In this document: positions 1-12,223 of the stretch, piece by piece
How positions within the stretch are numbered: position 1 is the stretch's first letter
Layout: every line of letters starts with the position of its first letter
NCBI GenBank assembly: GCA_963855995.1
Contig: OY979729.1
Location: 7,272,115-7,336,114, forward strand
DNA from: Muricea muricata
Taxonomy: Eukaryota > Cnidaria > Anthozoa > Malacalcyonacea > Plexauridae
DNA: 64,000 nt
Direction: 5' to 3'
Translations under genes and position numbers: made by a program
Notes under the pieces: generated by a model
Database searches by the model: none
What the model was told of the DNA's origin: nothing
Seen by the model: the letters and a program-made list of their open reading frames with translations, nothing else

Positions 1-3000
1 CGTTTGTAGTGTTCTTGGCGTTTGTAGTGTTCTTGGCGTTTGTAGTGTTCTTGGCGTTTGTAGTGTTCTTGGCGTTTGTAGTGTTCTTGGCGTTTAGAGT
101 GTTCTTGGCGTTTGTAGTGTTGTTGGCGTTTGTACTGTTGTTGGCGTTTGTAGTGTTCTTGGCGTTTGTAGTGTTCTTGGCGTTTGTAGTGTTCTTGGCG
201 TTTGTAGTGTTCTTGGCGTTTGTAGTGTTGTTGGCGTTTGTAGTGTTGTTGGCGTTTGTAGCGTTCTTGGCGTTTGTAGTGTTGTTGGCGTTTGTAGTGT
301 TGTTGGCGTTTGTACTGTTGTTGGCGTTTGTAGCGTTCTTGGCGTTTGTAGCGTTCTTGGCGTTTGTACTGTTGTTGGCGTTTGTAGTGTTGTTGGCGTT
401 TGTACTGTTGTTGGCGTTTGTAGCGTTCTTGGCGTTTGTAGTGTTGTTGGCGTTTGTAGTGTTCTTGGCGTTTGTAGTGTTCTTGGCGTTTGTAGTGTTC
501 TTGGCGTTTGTAGTGTTGTTGGCGTTTGTAGTGTTGTTGGCGTTTGTAGTGTTGTTGGCGTTTGTAGTGTTCTTGGCGTTTGTAGTGTTCTTGGCGTTTG
601 TAGTGTTCTTGGCGTTTGTAGTGTTGTTGGCGTTTGTAGTGTTGTTGGCGTTTGTAGTGTTCTTGGCGTTTGTAGTGTTCTTGGCGTTTGTAGTGTTCTT
701 GGCGTTTGTAGTGTTCTTGGCGTTTGTAGTGTTCTTGGCGTTTGTAGTGTTCTTGGCGTTTGTAGTGTTGTTGGCGTTTGTAGTGTTGTTGGCGTTTGTA
801 GTGTTGTTGGCGTTTGTAGTGTTCTTGGCGTTTGTAGTGTTCTTGGCGTTTGTAGTGTTCTTGGCGTTTGTAGTGTTGTTGGCGTTTGTAGTGTTCTTGG
901 CGTTTGTAGTGTTGTTGGCGTTTGTAGTGTTGTTGGCGTTTGTAGTGTTCTTGGCGTTTGTAGTGTTCTTGGCGTTTGTAGTGTTGTTGGCGTTTGTAGT
1001 GTTCTTGGCGTTTGTAGTGTTCTTGGCGTTTGTAGTGTTCTTGGCGTTTGTAGTGTTCTTGGCGTTTGTAGTGTTCTTGGCGTTTGTAGTGTTCTTGGCG
1101 TTTGTAGTGTTCTTGGCGTTTGTACTGTTGTTGGCGTTTGTACTGTTGTTGGCGTTTGTAGTGTTCTTGGCGTTTGTAGTGTTCTTGGCGTTTGTAGTGT
1201 TCTTGGCGTTTGTAGTGTTCTTGGCGTTTGTAGTGTTGTTGGCGTTTGTAGTGTTGTTGGCGTTTGTAGCGTTCTTGGCGTTTGTAGTGTTGTTGGCGTT
1301 TGTAGTGTTGTTGGCGTTTGTACTGTTGTTGGCGTTTGTAGCGTTCTTGGCGTTTGTAGCGTTCTTGGCGTTTGTACTGTTGTTGGCGTTTGTAGTGTTG
1401 TTGGCGTTTGTACTGTTGTTGGCGTTTGTAGCGTTCTTGGCGTTTGTAGTGTTGTTGGCGTTTGTAGTGTTCTTGGCGTTTGTAGTGTTCTTGGCGTTTG
1501 TAGTGTTCTTGGCGTTTGTAGTGTTGTTGGCGTTTGTAGTGTTGTTGGCGTTTGTAGTGTTCTTGGCGTTTGTAGTGTTCTTGGCGTTTGTAGTGTTCTT
1601 GGCGTTTGTAGTGTTCTTGGCGTTTGTAGTGTTGTTGGCGTTTGTAGTGTTGTTGGCGTTTGTAGTGTTGTTGGCGTTTGTAGTGTTCTTGGCGTTTGTA
1701 GTGTTCTTGGCGTTTGTAGTGTTCTTGGCGTTTGTAGTGTTCTTGGCGTTTGTAGTGTTCTTGGCGTTTGTAGTGTTCTTGGCGTTTGTAGTGTTGTTGG
1801 CGTTTGTAGTGTTGTTGGCGTTTGTAGTGTTGTTGGCGTTTGTAGTGTTCTTGGCGTTTGTAGTGTTCTTGGCGTTTGTAGTGTTCTTGGCGTTTGTAGT
1901 GTTGTTGGCGTTTGTAGTGTTGTTGGCGTTGGTAGTGTTGTTGGCGTTTGTAGTGTTGTTGGCGTTTGTAGTGTTGTTGGCGTTTGTAGTGTTCTTGGCG
2001 TTTGTAGTGTTGTTGGCGTTTGTAGTGTCCATGGCGTTTGTAGTGTTGTTGGCGTTTGTAGTGTTGTTGGCGTTTGTACTGTTGTTGGCGTTTGTAGTGT
2101 TCTTGGCGTTTGTAGTGTTCTTGGCGTTTGTAGTGTTCTTGGCGTTTGTAGTGTTCTTGGCGTTTGTAGTGTTCTTGGCGTTTGTAGTGTTGTTGGCGTT
2201 TGTAGTGTTGTTGGCGTTTGTAGTGTTGTTGGCGTTTGTAGTGTTCTTGGCGTTTGTAGTGTTGTTGGCGTTTGTAGTGTTGTTGGCGTTTGTAGTGTTC
2301 TTGGCGTTTGTAGTGTTCTTGGCGTTTGTAGTGTTCTTGGCGTTTGTAGTGTTGTTGGCGTTTGTAGTGTTCTTGGCGTTTGTAGTGTTGTTGGCGTTTG
2401 TAGTGTTGTTGGCGTTTGTAGTGTTCTTGGCGTTTGTAGTGTTCTTGGCGTTTGTAGTGTTGTTGGCGTTTGTAGTGTTCTTGGCGTTTGTAGTGTTCTT
2501 GGCGTTTGTAGTGTTCTTGGCGTTTGTAGTGTTGTTGGCGTTTGTAGTGTTCTTGGCGTTTGTAGTGTTCTTGGCGTTTGTAGTGTTCTTGGCGTTTGTA
2601 GTGTTGTTGGCGTTTGTACTGTTGTTGGCGTTTGTAGTGTTCTTGGCGTTTGTAGTGTTCTTGGCGTTTGTAGTGTTCTTGGCGTTTGTAGTGTTCTTGG
2701 CGTTTGTAGTGTTGTTGGCGTTTGTAGTGTTGTTGGCGTTTGTAGCGTTCTTGGCGTTTGTAGTGTTGTTGGCGTTTGTAGTGTTGTTGGCGTTTGTACT
2801 GTTGTTGGCGTTTGTAGCGTTCTTGGCGTTTGTAGCGTTCTTGGCGTTTGTACTGTTGTTGGCGTTTGTAGTGTTGTTGGCGTTTGTACTGTTGTTGGCG
2901 TTTGTAGCGTTCTTGGCGTTTGTAGTGTTGTTGGCGTTTGTAGTGTTCTTGGCGTTTGTAGTGTTCTTGGCGTTTGTAGTGTTCTTGGCGTTTGTAGTGT

Positions 3001-6000
3001 TGTTGGCGTTTGTAGTGTTGTTGGCGTTTGTAGTGTTCTTGGCGTTTGTAGTGTTCTTGGCGTTTGTAGTGTTCTTGGCGTTTGTAGTGTTCTTGGCGTT
3101 TGTAGTGTTGTTGGCGTTTGTAGTGTTGTTGGCGTTTGTAGTGTTCTTGGCGTTTGTAGTGTTCTTGGCGTTTGTAGTGTTCTTGGCGTTTGTAGTGTTC
3201 TTGGCGTTTGTAGTGTTCTTGGCGTTTGTAGTGTTCTTGGCGTTTGTAGTGTTCTTGGCGTTTGTAGTGTTCTTGGCGTTTGTAGTGTTGTTGGCGTTTG
3301 TAGTGTTGTTGGCGTTTGTAGTGTTCTTGGCGTTTGTAGTGTTCTTGGCGTTTGTAGTGTTCTTGGCGTTTGTAGTGTTGTTGGCGTTTGTAGTGTTGTT
3401 GGCGTTTGTAGTGTTGTTGGCGTTTGTAGTGTTGTTGGCGTTTGTAGTGTTGTTGGCGTTTGTAGTGTTCTTGGCGTTTGTAGTGTTGTTGGCGTTTGTA
3501 GTGTCCATGGCGTTTGTAGTGTTGTTGGCGTTTGTAGTGTTGTTGGCGTTTGTACTGTTGTTGGCGTTTGTAGTGTTCTTGGCGTTTGTAGTGTTCTTGG
3601 CGTTTGTAGTGTTCTTGGCGTTTGTAGTGTTCTTGGCGTTTGTAGTGTTGTTGGCGTTTGTAGTGTTCTTGGCGTTTGTAGTGTTCTTGGCGTTTGTAGT
3701 GTTCTTGGCGTTTGTAGTGTTCTTGGCGTTTGTAGTGTTGTTGGCGTTTGTAGTGTTCTTGGCGTTTGTAGTGTTGTTGGCGTTTGTAGTGTTGTTGGCG
3801 TTTGTAGTGTTGTTGGCGTTTGTAGTGTTGTTGGCGTTTGTAGTGTTCTTGGCGTTTGTAGTGTTGTTGGCGTTTGTAGTGTTCTTGGCGTTTGTAGTGT
3901 TCTTGGCGTTTGTAGTGTTGTTGGCGTTTGTAGTGTTGTTGGCGTTTGTACTGTTGTTGGCGTTTGTAGTGTTCTTGGCGTTTGTAGTGTTCTTGGCGTT
4001 TGTAGTGTTCTTGGCGTTTGTAGTGTTCTTGGCGTTTGTACTGTTGTTGGCGTTTGTACTGTTGTTGGCGTTTGTAGTGTTCTTGGCGTTTGTAGTGTTC
4101 TTGGCGTTTGTAGTGTTGTTGGCGTTTTTAGTATTGTTGGCGTTTGTAGTGTTCTTGGCGTTTGTAGTGTTGTTGGCGTTTGTAGTGTTGTTGGCGTTTG
4201 TAGTGTTGTTGGCGTTTGTAGTGTTGTTGGCGTTTGTAGTGTTGTTGGCGTTTGTAGTGTTGTTGGCGTTTGTAGTGTTGTTGGCGTTTGTAGTGTTGTT
4301 GGCGTTTGTAGTGTTGTTGGCGTTTGTAGTGTTGTTGGCGTTTGTAGTGTTGTTGGCGTTTGTAGTGTTCTTGGCGTTTGTAGTGTTCTTGGCGTTTGTA
4401 GTGTTCTTGGCGTTTGTAGTGTTCTTGGCGTTTGTAGTGTTCTTGGCGTTTGTACTGTTGTTGGCGTTTGTAGTGTTCTTGGCGTTTGTAGTGTTCTTGG
4501 CGTTTGTAGTGTTGTTGGCGTTTGTAGTGTTCTTGGCGTTTGTAGTGTTCTTGGCGTTTGTAGTGTTGTTGGCGTTTGTAGTGTTGTTGGCGTTTGTAGT
4601 GTTGTTGGCGTTTGTAGTGTTCTTGGCGTTTGTAGTGTTCTTGGCGTTTGTAGTGTTGTTGGCGTTTGTAGTGTTCTTGGCGTTTGTAGTGTTGTTGGCG
4701 TTTGTAGTGTTCTTGGCGTTTGTAGTGTTCTTGGCGTTTGTAGTGTTCTTGGCGTTTGTAGTGTTCTTGGCGTTTGTAGTGTTCTTGGCGTTTGTAGTGT
4801 TCTTGGCGTTTGTAGTGTTGTTGGCGTTTGTAGTGTTGTTGGCGTTTGTACTGTTGTTGGCGTTTGTAGTGTTCTTGGCGTTTGTAGTGTTCTTGGCGTT
4901 TGTAGTGTTCTTGGCGTTTGTAGTGTTCTTGGCGTTTGTAGTGTTGTTGGCGTTTGTAGTGTTGTTGGCGTTTGTAGCGTTCTTGGCGTTTGTAGTGTTG
5001 TTGGCGTTTGTAGTGTTGTTGGCGTTTGTACTGTTGTTGGCGTTTGTAGCGTTCTTGGCGTTTGTAGCGTTCTTGGCGTTTGTACTGTTGTTGGCGTTTG
5101 TAGTGTTGTTGGCGTTTGTACTGTTGTTGGCGTTTGTAGCGTTCTTGGCGTTTGTAGTGTTGTTGGCGTTTGTAGTGTTCTTGGCGTTTGTAGTGTTCTT
5201 GGCGTTTGTAGTGTTCTTGGCGTTTGTAGTGTTGTTGGCGTTTGTAGTGTTGTTGGCGTTTGTAGTGTTCTTGGCGTTTGTAGTGTTCTTGGCGTTTGTA
5301 GTGTTCTTGGCGTTTGTAGTGTTCTTGGCGTTTGTAGTGTTGTTGGCGTTTGTAGTGTTGTTGGCGTTTGTAGTGTTGTTGGCGTTTGTAGTGTTCTTGG
5401 CGTTTGTAGTGTTCTTGGCGTTTGTAGTGTTCTTGGCGTTTGTAGTGTTCTTGGCGTTTGTAGTGTTCTTGGCGTTTGTAGTGTTCTTGGCGTTTGTAGT
5501 GTTCTTGGCGTTTGTAGTGTTGTTGGCGTTTGTAGTGTTGTTGGCGTTTGTAGTGTTCTTGGCGTTTGTAGTGTTCTTGGCGTTTGTAGTGTTCTTGGCG
5601 TTTGTAGTGTTGTTGGCGTTTGTAGTGTTCTTGGCGTTTGTAGTGTTGTTGGCGTTTGTAGTGTTGTTGGCGTTTGTAGTGTTGTTGGCGTTTGTAGTGT
5701 TCTTGGCGTTTGTAGTGTTGTTGGCGTTTGTAGTGTTCTTGGCGTTTGTAGTGTTCTTGGCGTTTGTAGTGTTCTTGGCGTTTGTAGTGTTCTTGGCGTT
5801 TGTAGTGTTCTTGGCGTTTGTAGTGTTCTTGGCGTTTGTAGTGTTCTTGGCGTTTGTACTGTTGTTGGCGTTTGTACTGTTGTTGGCGTTTGTAGTGTTC
5901 TTGGCGTTTGTAGTGTTCTTGGCGTTTGTAGTGTTCTTGGCGTTTGTAGTGTTCTTGGCGTTTGTAGTGTTGTTGGCGTTTGTAGTGTTGTTGGCGTTTG

Positions 6001-9000
6001 TAGCGTTCTTGGCGTTTGTAGTGTTGTTGGCGTTTGTAGTGTTGTTGGCGTTTGTACTGTTGTTGGCGTTTGTAGCGTTCTTGGCGTTTGTAGCGTTCTT
6101 GGCGTTTGTACTGTTGTTGGCGTTTGTAGTGTTGTTGGCGTTTGTACTGTTGTTGGCGTTTGTAGCGTTCTTGGCGTTTGTAGTGTTGTTGGCGTTTGTA
6201 GTGTTCTTGGCGTTTGTAGTGTTCTTGGCGTTTGTAGTGTTCTTGGCGTTTGTAGTGTTCTTGGCGTTTGTAGTGTTGTTGGCGTTTGTAGTGTTCTTGG
6301 CGTTTGTAGTGTTCTTGGCGTTTGTAGTGTTCTTGGCGTTTGTAGTGTTCTTGGCGTTTGTAGTGTTGTTGGCGTTTGTAGTGTTGTTGGCGTTTGTAGT
6401 GTTGTTGGCGTTTGTAGTGTTCTTGGCGTTTGTAGTGTTCTTGGCGTTTGTAGTGTTCTTGGCGTTTGTAGTGTTCTTGGCGTTTGTAGTGTTCTTGGCG
6501 TTTGTAGTGTTCTTGGCGTTTGTAGTGTTGTTGGCGTTTGTAGTGTTGTTGGCGTTTGTAGTGTTGTTGGCGTTTGTAGTGTTCTTGGCGTTTGTAGTGT
6601 TCTTGGCGTTTGTAGTGTTCTTGGCGTTTGTAGTGTTCTTGGCGTTTGTAGTGTTGTTGGCGTTTGTAGTGTTGTTGGCGTTTGTAGTGTTGTTGGCGTT
6701 TGTAGTGTTGTTGGCGTTTGTAGTGTTCTTGGCGTTTGTAGTGTTGTTGGCGTTTGTAGTGTCCATGGCGTTTGTAGTGTTGTTGGCGTTTGTAGTGTTG
6801 TTGGCGTTTGTACTGTTGTTGGCGTTTGTAGTGTTCTTGGCGTTTGTAGTGTTCTTGGCGTTTGTAGTGTTCTTGGCGTTTGTAGTGTTCTTGGCGTTTG
6901 TAGTGTTCTTGGCGTTTGTAGTGTTCTTGGCGTTTGTAGTGTTCTTGGCGTTTGTAGTGTTCTTGGCGTTTGTAGTGTTCTTGGCGTTTGTAGTGTTGTT
7001 GGCGTTTGTAGTGTTGTTGGCGTTTGTAGTGTTCTTGGCGTTTGTAGTGTTCTTGGCGTTTGTAGTGTTCTTGGCGTTTGTAGTGTTGTTGGCGTTTGTA
7101 GTGTTCTTGGCGTTTGTAGTGTTGTTGGCGTTTGTAGTGTTGTTGGCGTTTGTAGTGTTCTTGGCGTTTGTAGTGTTCTTGGCGTTTGTAGTGTTGTTGG
7201 CGTTTGTAGTGTTGTTGGCGTTTGTAGTGTTCTTGGCGTTTGTAGTGTTCTTGGCGTTTGTAGTGTTGTTGGCGTTTGTAGTGTTCTTGGCGTTTGTAGT
7301 GTTCTTGGCGTTTGTAGTGTTCTTGGCGTTTGTAGTGTTGTTGGCGTTTGTACTGTTGTTGGCGTTTGTAGTGTTCTTGGCGTTTGTAGTGTTCTTGGCG
7401 TTTGTAGTGTTCTTGGCGTTTGTAGTGTTGTTGGCGTTTGTAGTGTTGTTGGCGTTTGTAGTGTTGTTGGCGTTTGTAGCGTTCTTGGCGTTTGTAGTGT
7501 TGTTGGCGTTTGTAGTGTTGTTGGCGTTTGTACTGTTGTTGGCGTTTGTAGCGTTCTTGGCGTTTGTAGCGTTCTTGGCGTTTGTACTGTTGTTGGCGTT
7601 TGTAGTGTTGTTGGCGTTTGTACTGTTGTTGGCGTTTGTAGCGTTCTTGGCGTTTGTAGTGTTGTTGGCGTTTGTAGTGTTCTTGGCGTTTGTAGTGTTC
7701 TTGGCGTTTGTAGTGTTCTTGGCGTTTGTAGTGTTGTTGGCGTTTGTAGTGTTGTTGGCGTTTGTAGTGTTCTTGGCGTTTGTAGTGTTCTTGGCGTTTG
7801 TAGTGTTCTTGGCGTTTGTAGTGTTCTTGGCGTTTGTAGTGTTGTTGGCGTTTGTAGTGTTGTTGGCGTTTGTAGTGTTCTTGGCGTTTGTAGTGTTCTT
7901 GGCGTTTGTAGTGTTCTTGGCGTTTGTAGTGTTCTTGGCGTTTGTAGTGTTCTTGGCGTTTGTAGTGTTCTTGGCGTTTGTAGTGTTCTTGGCGTTTGTA
8001 GTGTTGTTGGCGTTTGTAGTGTTGTTGGCGTTTGTAGTGTTGTTGGCGTTTGTAGTGTTCTTGGCGTTTGTAGTGTTCTTGGCGTTTGTAGTGTTGTTGG
8101 CGTTTGTAGTGTTCTTGGCGTTTGTAGTGTTCTTGGCGTTTGTAGTGTTGTTGGCGTTTGTAGTGTTCTTGGCGTTTGTAGTGTTCTTGGCGTTTGTAGT
8201 GTTCTTGGCGTTTGTAGTGTTGTTGGCGTTTGTACTGTTGTTGGCGTTTGTAGTGTTCTTGGCGTTTGTAGTGTTCTTGGCGTTTGTAGTGTTCTTGGCG
8301 TTTGTAGTGTTCTTGGCGTTTGTAGTGTTGTTGGCGTTTGTAGTGTTGTTGGCGTTTGTAGCGTTCTTGGCGTTTGTAGTGTTGTTGGCGTTTGTAGTGT
8401 TGTTGGCGTTTGTACTGTTGTTGGCGTTTGTAGCGTTCTTGGCGTTTGTAGCGTTCTTGGCGTTTGTACTGTTGTTGGCGTTTGTAGTGTTGTTGGCGTT
8501 TGTACTGTTGTTGGCGTTTGTAGCGTTCTTGGCGTTTGTAGTGTTGTTGGCGTTTGTAGTGTTCTTGGCGTTTGTAGTGTTCTTGGCGTTTGTAGTGTTC
8601 TTGGCGTTTGTAGTGTTGTTGGCGTTTGTAGTGTTGTTGGCGTTTGTAGTGTTCTTGGCGTTTGTAGTGTTCTTGGCGTTTGTAGTGTTCTTGGCGTTTG
8701 TAGTGTTCTTGGCGTTTGTAGTGTTGTTGGCGTTTGTAGTGTTGTTGGCGTTTGTAGTGTTCTTGGCGTTTGTAGTGTTCTTGGCGTTTGTAGTGTTCTT
8801 GGCGTTTGTAGTGTTCTTGGCGTTTGTAGTGTTCTTGGCGTTTGTAGTGTTCTTGGCGTTTGTAGTGTTCTTGGCGTTTGTAGTGTTGTTGGCGTTTGTA
8901 GTGTTGTTGGCGTTTGTAGTGTTGTTGGCGTTTGTAGTGTTCTTGGCGTTTGTAGTGTTCTTGGCGTTTGTAGTGTTGTTGGCGTTTGTAGTGTTGTTGG

Positions 9001-10503
9001 CGTTTGTAGTGTTGTTGGCGTTTGTAGTGTTGTTGGCGTTTGTAGTGTTGTTGGCGTTTGTAGTGTTGTTGGCGTTTGTAGTGTTCTTGGCGTTTGTAGT
9101 GTTGTTGGCGTTTGTAGTGTCCATGGCGTTTGTAGTGTTGTTGGCGTTTGTAGTGTTGTTGGCGTTTGTACTGTTGTTGGCGTTTGTAGTGTTCTTGGCG
9201 TTTGTAGTGTTCTTGGCGTTTGTAGTGTTCTTGGCGTTTGTAGTGTTCTTGGCGTTTGTAGTGTTCTTGGCGTTTGTAGTGTTCTTGGCGTTTGTAGTGT
9301 TCTTGGCGTTTGTAGTGTTCTTGGCGTTTGTAGTGTTCTTGGCGTTTGTAGTGTTCTTGGCGTTTGTAGTGTTCTTGGCGTTTGTAGTGTTCTTGGCGTT
9401 TGTAGTGTTCTTGGCGTTTGTAGTGTTCTTGGCGTTTGTAGTGTTGTTGGCGTTTGTAGTGTTCTTGGCGTTTGTAGTGTTGTTGGCGTTTGTAGTGTTC
9501 TTGGCGTTTGTAGTGTTCTTGGCGTTTGTAGTGTTGTTGGCGTTTGTAGTGTTGTTGGCGTTTGTACTGTTGTTGGCGTTTGTAGTGTTCTTGGCGTTTG
9601 TAGTGTTCTTGGCGTTTGTAGTGTTCTTGGCGTTTGTAGTGTTCTTGGCGTTTGTACTGTTGTTGGCGTTTGTACTGTTGTTGGCGTTTGTAGTGTTCTT
9701 GGCGTTTGTAGTGTTCTTGGCGTTTGTAGTGTTGTTGGCGTTTTTAGTATTGTTGGCGTTTGTAGTGTTCTTGGCGTTTGTAGTGTTGTTGGCGTTTGTA
9801 GTGTTGTTGGCGTTTGTAGTGTTGTTGGCGTTTGTAGTGTTGTTGGCGTTTGTAGTGTTGTTGGCGTTTGTAGTGTTGTTGGCGTTTGTAGTGTTGTTGG
9901 CGTTTGTAGTGTTGTTGGCGTTTGTAGTGTTGTTGGCGTTTGTAGTGTTGTTGGCGTTTGTAGTGTTGTTGGCGTTTGTAGTGTTGTTGGCGTTTGTAGT
10001 GTTCTTGGCGTTTGTAGTGTTCTTGGCGTTTGTAGTGTTCTTGGCGTTTGTAGTGTTCTTGGCGTTTGTAGTGTTCTTGGCGTTTGTACTGTTGTTGGCG
10101 TTTGTAGTGTTCTTGGCGTTTGTAGTGTTCTTGGCGTTTGTAGTGTTGTTGGCGTTTGTAGTGTTCTTGGCGTTTGTAGTGTTCTTGGCGTTTGTAGTGT
10201 TGTTGGCGTTTGTAGTGTTGTTGGCGTTTGTAGTGTTGTTGGCGTTTGTAGTGTTCTTGGCGTTTGTAGTGTTCTTGGCGTTTGTAGTGTTGTTGGCGTT
10301 TGTAGTGTTCTTGGCGTTTGTAGTGTTGTTGGCGTTTGTAGTGTTGTTGGCGTTTGTAGTGTTGTTGGCGTTTGTAGTGTTCTTGGCGTTTGTAGTGTTG
10401 TTGGCGTTTGTACTGTTGTTGGCGTTTGTACTGTTGTTGGCGTTTGTACTGTTCTTGGCGTTTGTAGTGTTGTTGGCGTTTGTAGTGTTGTTGGCGTTTG
10501 TAG
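1..10503. repeat. 18-bp minisatellite, about 583 units
   Basis: The unit on the plus strand is GTAGTGTTCTTGGCGTTT, with recurrent variants: GTT for TTC in the middle, ACTG for AGTG, AGCG for AGTG, and rare TCCATGG and TTTTTAG forms. Variant markers lie exact multiples of 18 apart. The double AGCG marker starts at 331, 1339, 2815, 5047, 6073, 7549 and 8431; the TCCATGG variant at 2025, 3501, 6759 and 9117. These give long-range periods of 4,734 bp (263 units) and 5,616 bp (312 units). Because 18 is a multiple of 3 and indels are whole units, two frames stay open for about 3,500 codons; I do not regard them as genes. The array runs off the left edge of the window. Confidence 0.97.
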
Positions 10504-10515
10504 TCTGATAGCAAG

Positions 10516-11061
10516 ATGGCGTCTGTAGAGCGTGTTGAAAGTAGCTCCAATGAAAGTCAATTCAATCGCCAAATACAAGCTTATTTAGAATTTGCAAAGT
10601 ATCTATTTGTCACTGGAAAAGGTTTTTTTAAATGGGAAGGAGATTTCGAGTCTTTGAAGCAATTTTTCGACGAATTTTTGAATGAAGAAACAAAATGGTT
10701 GGTGCCATGTGGTGGATGTAAACAATTTAAAAATGCAGCAGTCGATATTCGCTGGTATTCAACAAGTAAATCACTTATAATTAAAGGTCCAGAATGTGAT
10801 GATTTGAAGACTCGTTTGAGAATTTTATCAAGTGAGACCAATGAGGAGCAGAGCGGTGAAGATGATGCAAACTTGAACAAATCCGTTAACAGTAACAATA
10901 CAGACTCTACTATGCAGTCAAATGTTTTATGTGATAATTGCTCTGATTTGGCCAAAAGAATTGATCTGCTAGAAGAGCGAATGAATGAAAATCTTAGCGG
11001 GATTAAACGGTTTGAGAGCAAAAGAAGACCTAAAAATGGAATTTTCACGCGAATATATTGA
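10516..11061 (+). CDS. Retrotransposon ORF1, N-terminal part
   Basis: This 181-codon frame opens 12 bases after the end of the minisatellite. It starts MASVERVE, holds a compact basic and aromatic region (CGGCKQF near residue 65, WYSTSKSL near residue 80) that resembles the N-terminus of ORF1 proteins in invertebrate L2-like elements, and ends in a predicted coiled-coil start (LAKRIDLLEERM). It overlaps the next frame by 77 bases, and the coiled coil continues there, so the two were probably one protein separated by a single-base indel around 11010-11050. A programmed frameshift is possible but unsupported. Nucleic-acid chaperone function is inferred from ORF1 proteins in general. Confidence 0.7.
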   Translation: MASVERVESSSNESQFNRQIQAYLEFAKYLFVTGKGFFKWEGDFESLKQFFDEFLNEETKWLVPCGGCKQFKNAAVDIRWYSTSKSLIIKGPECDDLKTRLRILSSETNEEQSGEDDANLNKSVNSNNTDSTMQSNVLCDNCSDLAKRIDLLEERMNENLSGIKRFESKRRPKNGIFTRIY

Positions 11062-12154
11062 TTGTATTCAGAGGGAAAATGTGAAACTAAAGCATGACAA
11101 CGAGACATTGAGGGAGCGAACAGAGAATCTCTCATACATTGCATCAGACCTGAATACTAAGGTTAAACAACTTGAAAACGAGAAGGAATGCCTAATTACC
11201 GCCTTGGGTTTATTAAAATCGAATTTGAGTGACCAACAAAAAGCTACCGATGATCAAACAATCAAAGGTCTTGATAAAGGAGCTGATGATTGCCATGGTT
11301 GCAAGCCATTTTCAGCTTCTAACATCAACTCGAGTAACGAGACTGGCAATAGATTTGAAAGTCTAATTTATGTAGATGACGATGAATTAGACCACCAGGA
11401 AACCCCTCACAAAGCAAATGCAAACAAGAAACAAAACCAACAACGAAAAGTCTCGGATAAGAAAAGAAAGGATCGCTCTAATGACAATGCTGCTCATTCA
11501 GCAAAGTCACAGGAACAAAAGCAAGATGAAGATAATAGAAGAAACCGTACTAATTTTAATAGAGGTACACAAAAGACAAAGAAAAATATGCAAACAAAGG
11601 AAGCACTTAAGCCAAATGAAGATTTAACACCTGAAAAGCAAAAACGACACGCTAAGCAAACAGTTGTTATAGCAGGAGATTCAGTAATAAAATACGTAAA
11701 AGGATGGGAACTGTCTAACGCAGAACGAAACGTATCGGTTAAGTCTTTCTCAGGAGCAACCATAGGTGACATGTCGGACTTTTTAAAACCAACGGCAAGA
11801 AAACAACCTGATAAGCTTATTATACATACAGGTACAAACGATTTACGCCGGTCAAGTCCCACAGAAACTGCTACAAAAATTATTGAATTAGCAGAGGATT
11901 TTCAAAAAGATTGCGAGCACACGAAAGTTATCATCTCATCTATAGTCACTAGATGTGACAAAGAAGACATTGGAAAGAAGGTAAACGAGACTAACAATAT
12001 GTTGAAGGCAAAATGCTTAAAAAACAACATAGCAGTTTTAGATAATAGCAATATCGGTCGCTCTCATCTAAATAGTAGAGGCTTACATCTTAACAAAGAA
12101 GGCACCTCTGTGCTTCAAACTAATATCTTGCAGTTTTTAAACTCGTATAATTGA
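10985..12154 (+). CDS. Retrotransposon ORF1, coiled coil and SGNH esterase domain
   Basis: The first 80 or so residues continue the coiled coil (heptads through ENVKLKHDNETLRERTENL). A highly charged, lysine- and glutamine-rich linker follows, then an SGNH-hydrolase domain in the last 160 residues: the nucleophile motif AGDSVIKY, the glycine block SFSGAT, the asparagine block HTGTND and a C-terminal SRGLHLNKEG bearing the histidine. The usual DxxH aspartate is replaced in that last block. ORF1 esterase domains are known in CR1-clade elements, where they are thought to act on lipids or membranes. The frame closes 70 bases before ORF2. Confidence 0.82.
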   Translation: MKILAGLNGLRAKEDLKMEFSREYIDCIQRENVKLKHDNETLRERTENLSYIASDLNTKVKQLENEKECLITALGLLKSNLSDQQKATDDQTIKGLDKGADDCHGCKPFSASNINSSNETGNRFESLIYVDDDELDHQETPHKANANKKQNQQRKVSDKKRKDRSNDNAAHSAKSQEQKQDEDNRRNRTNFNRGTQKTKKNMQTKEALKPNEDLTPEKQKRHAKQTVVIAGDSVIKYVKGWELSNAERNVSVKSFSGATIGDMSDFLKPTARKQPDKLIIHTGTNDLRRSSPTETATKIIELAEDFQKDCEHTKVIISSIVTRCDKEDIGKKVNETNNMLKAKCLKNNIAVLDNSNIGRSHLNSRGLHLNKEGTSVLQTNILQFLNSYN

Positions 12155-12223
12155 AATGAGGTTGGGCCGAGGAGTGATGATAATATCGTTTGTTCTAATA
12201 TCCCTAAAACAAGGGGTTTTAAA

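Noticed and set aside
1-10503. CRISPR array
   Set aside because: Units are contiguous with no spacers, the genome is eukaryotic and no cas-like gene is present.
9-10578. Two reading frames of about 3,500 codons on opposite strands
   Set aside because: They translate the 18-bp minisatellite; a period divisible by 3 without stops keeps frames open on both strands. No start context, splice signals or non-repeat domain supports a protein.
10581-11144. 187-residue minus-strand frame opposite retrotransposon ORF1
   Set aside because: Shadow of a coding region with clear homology on the plus strand.
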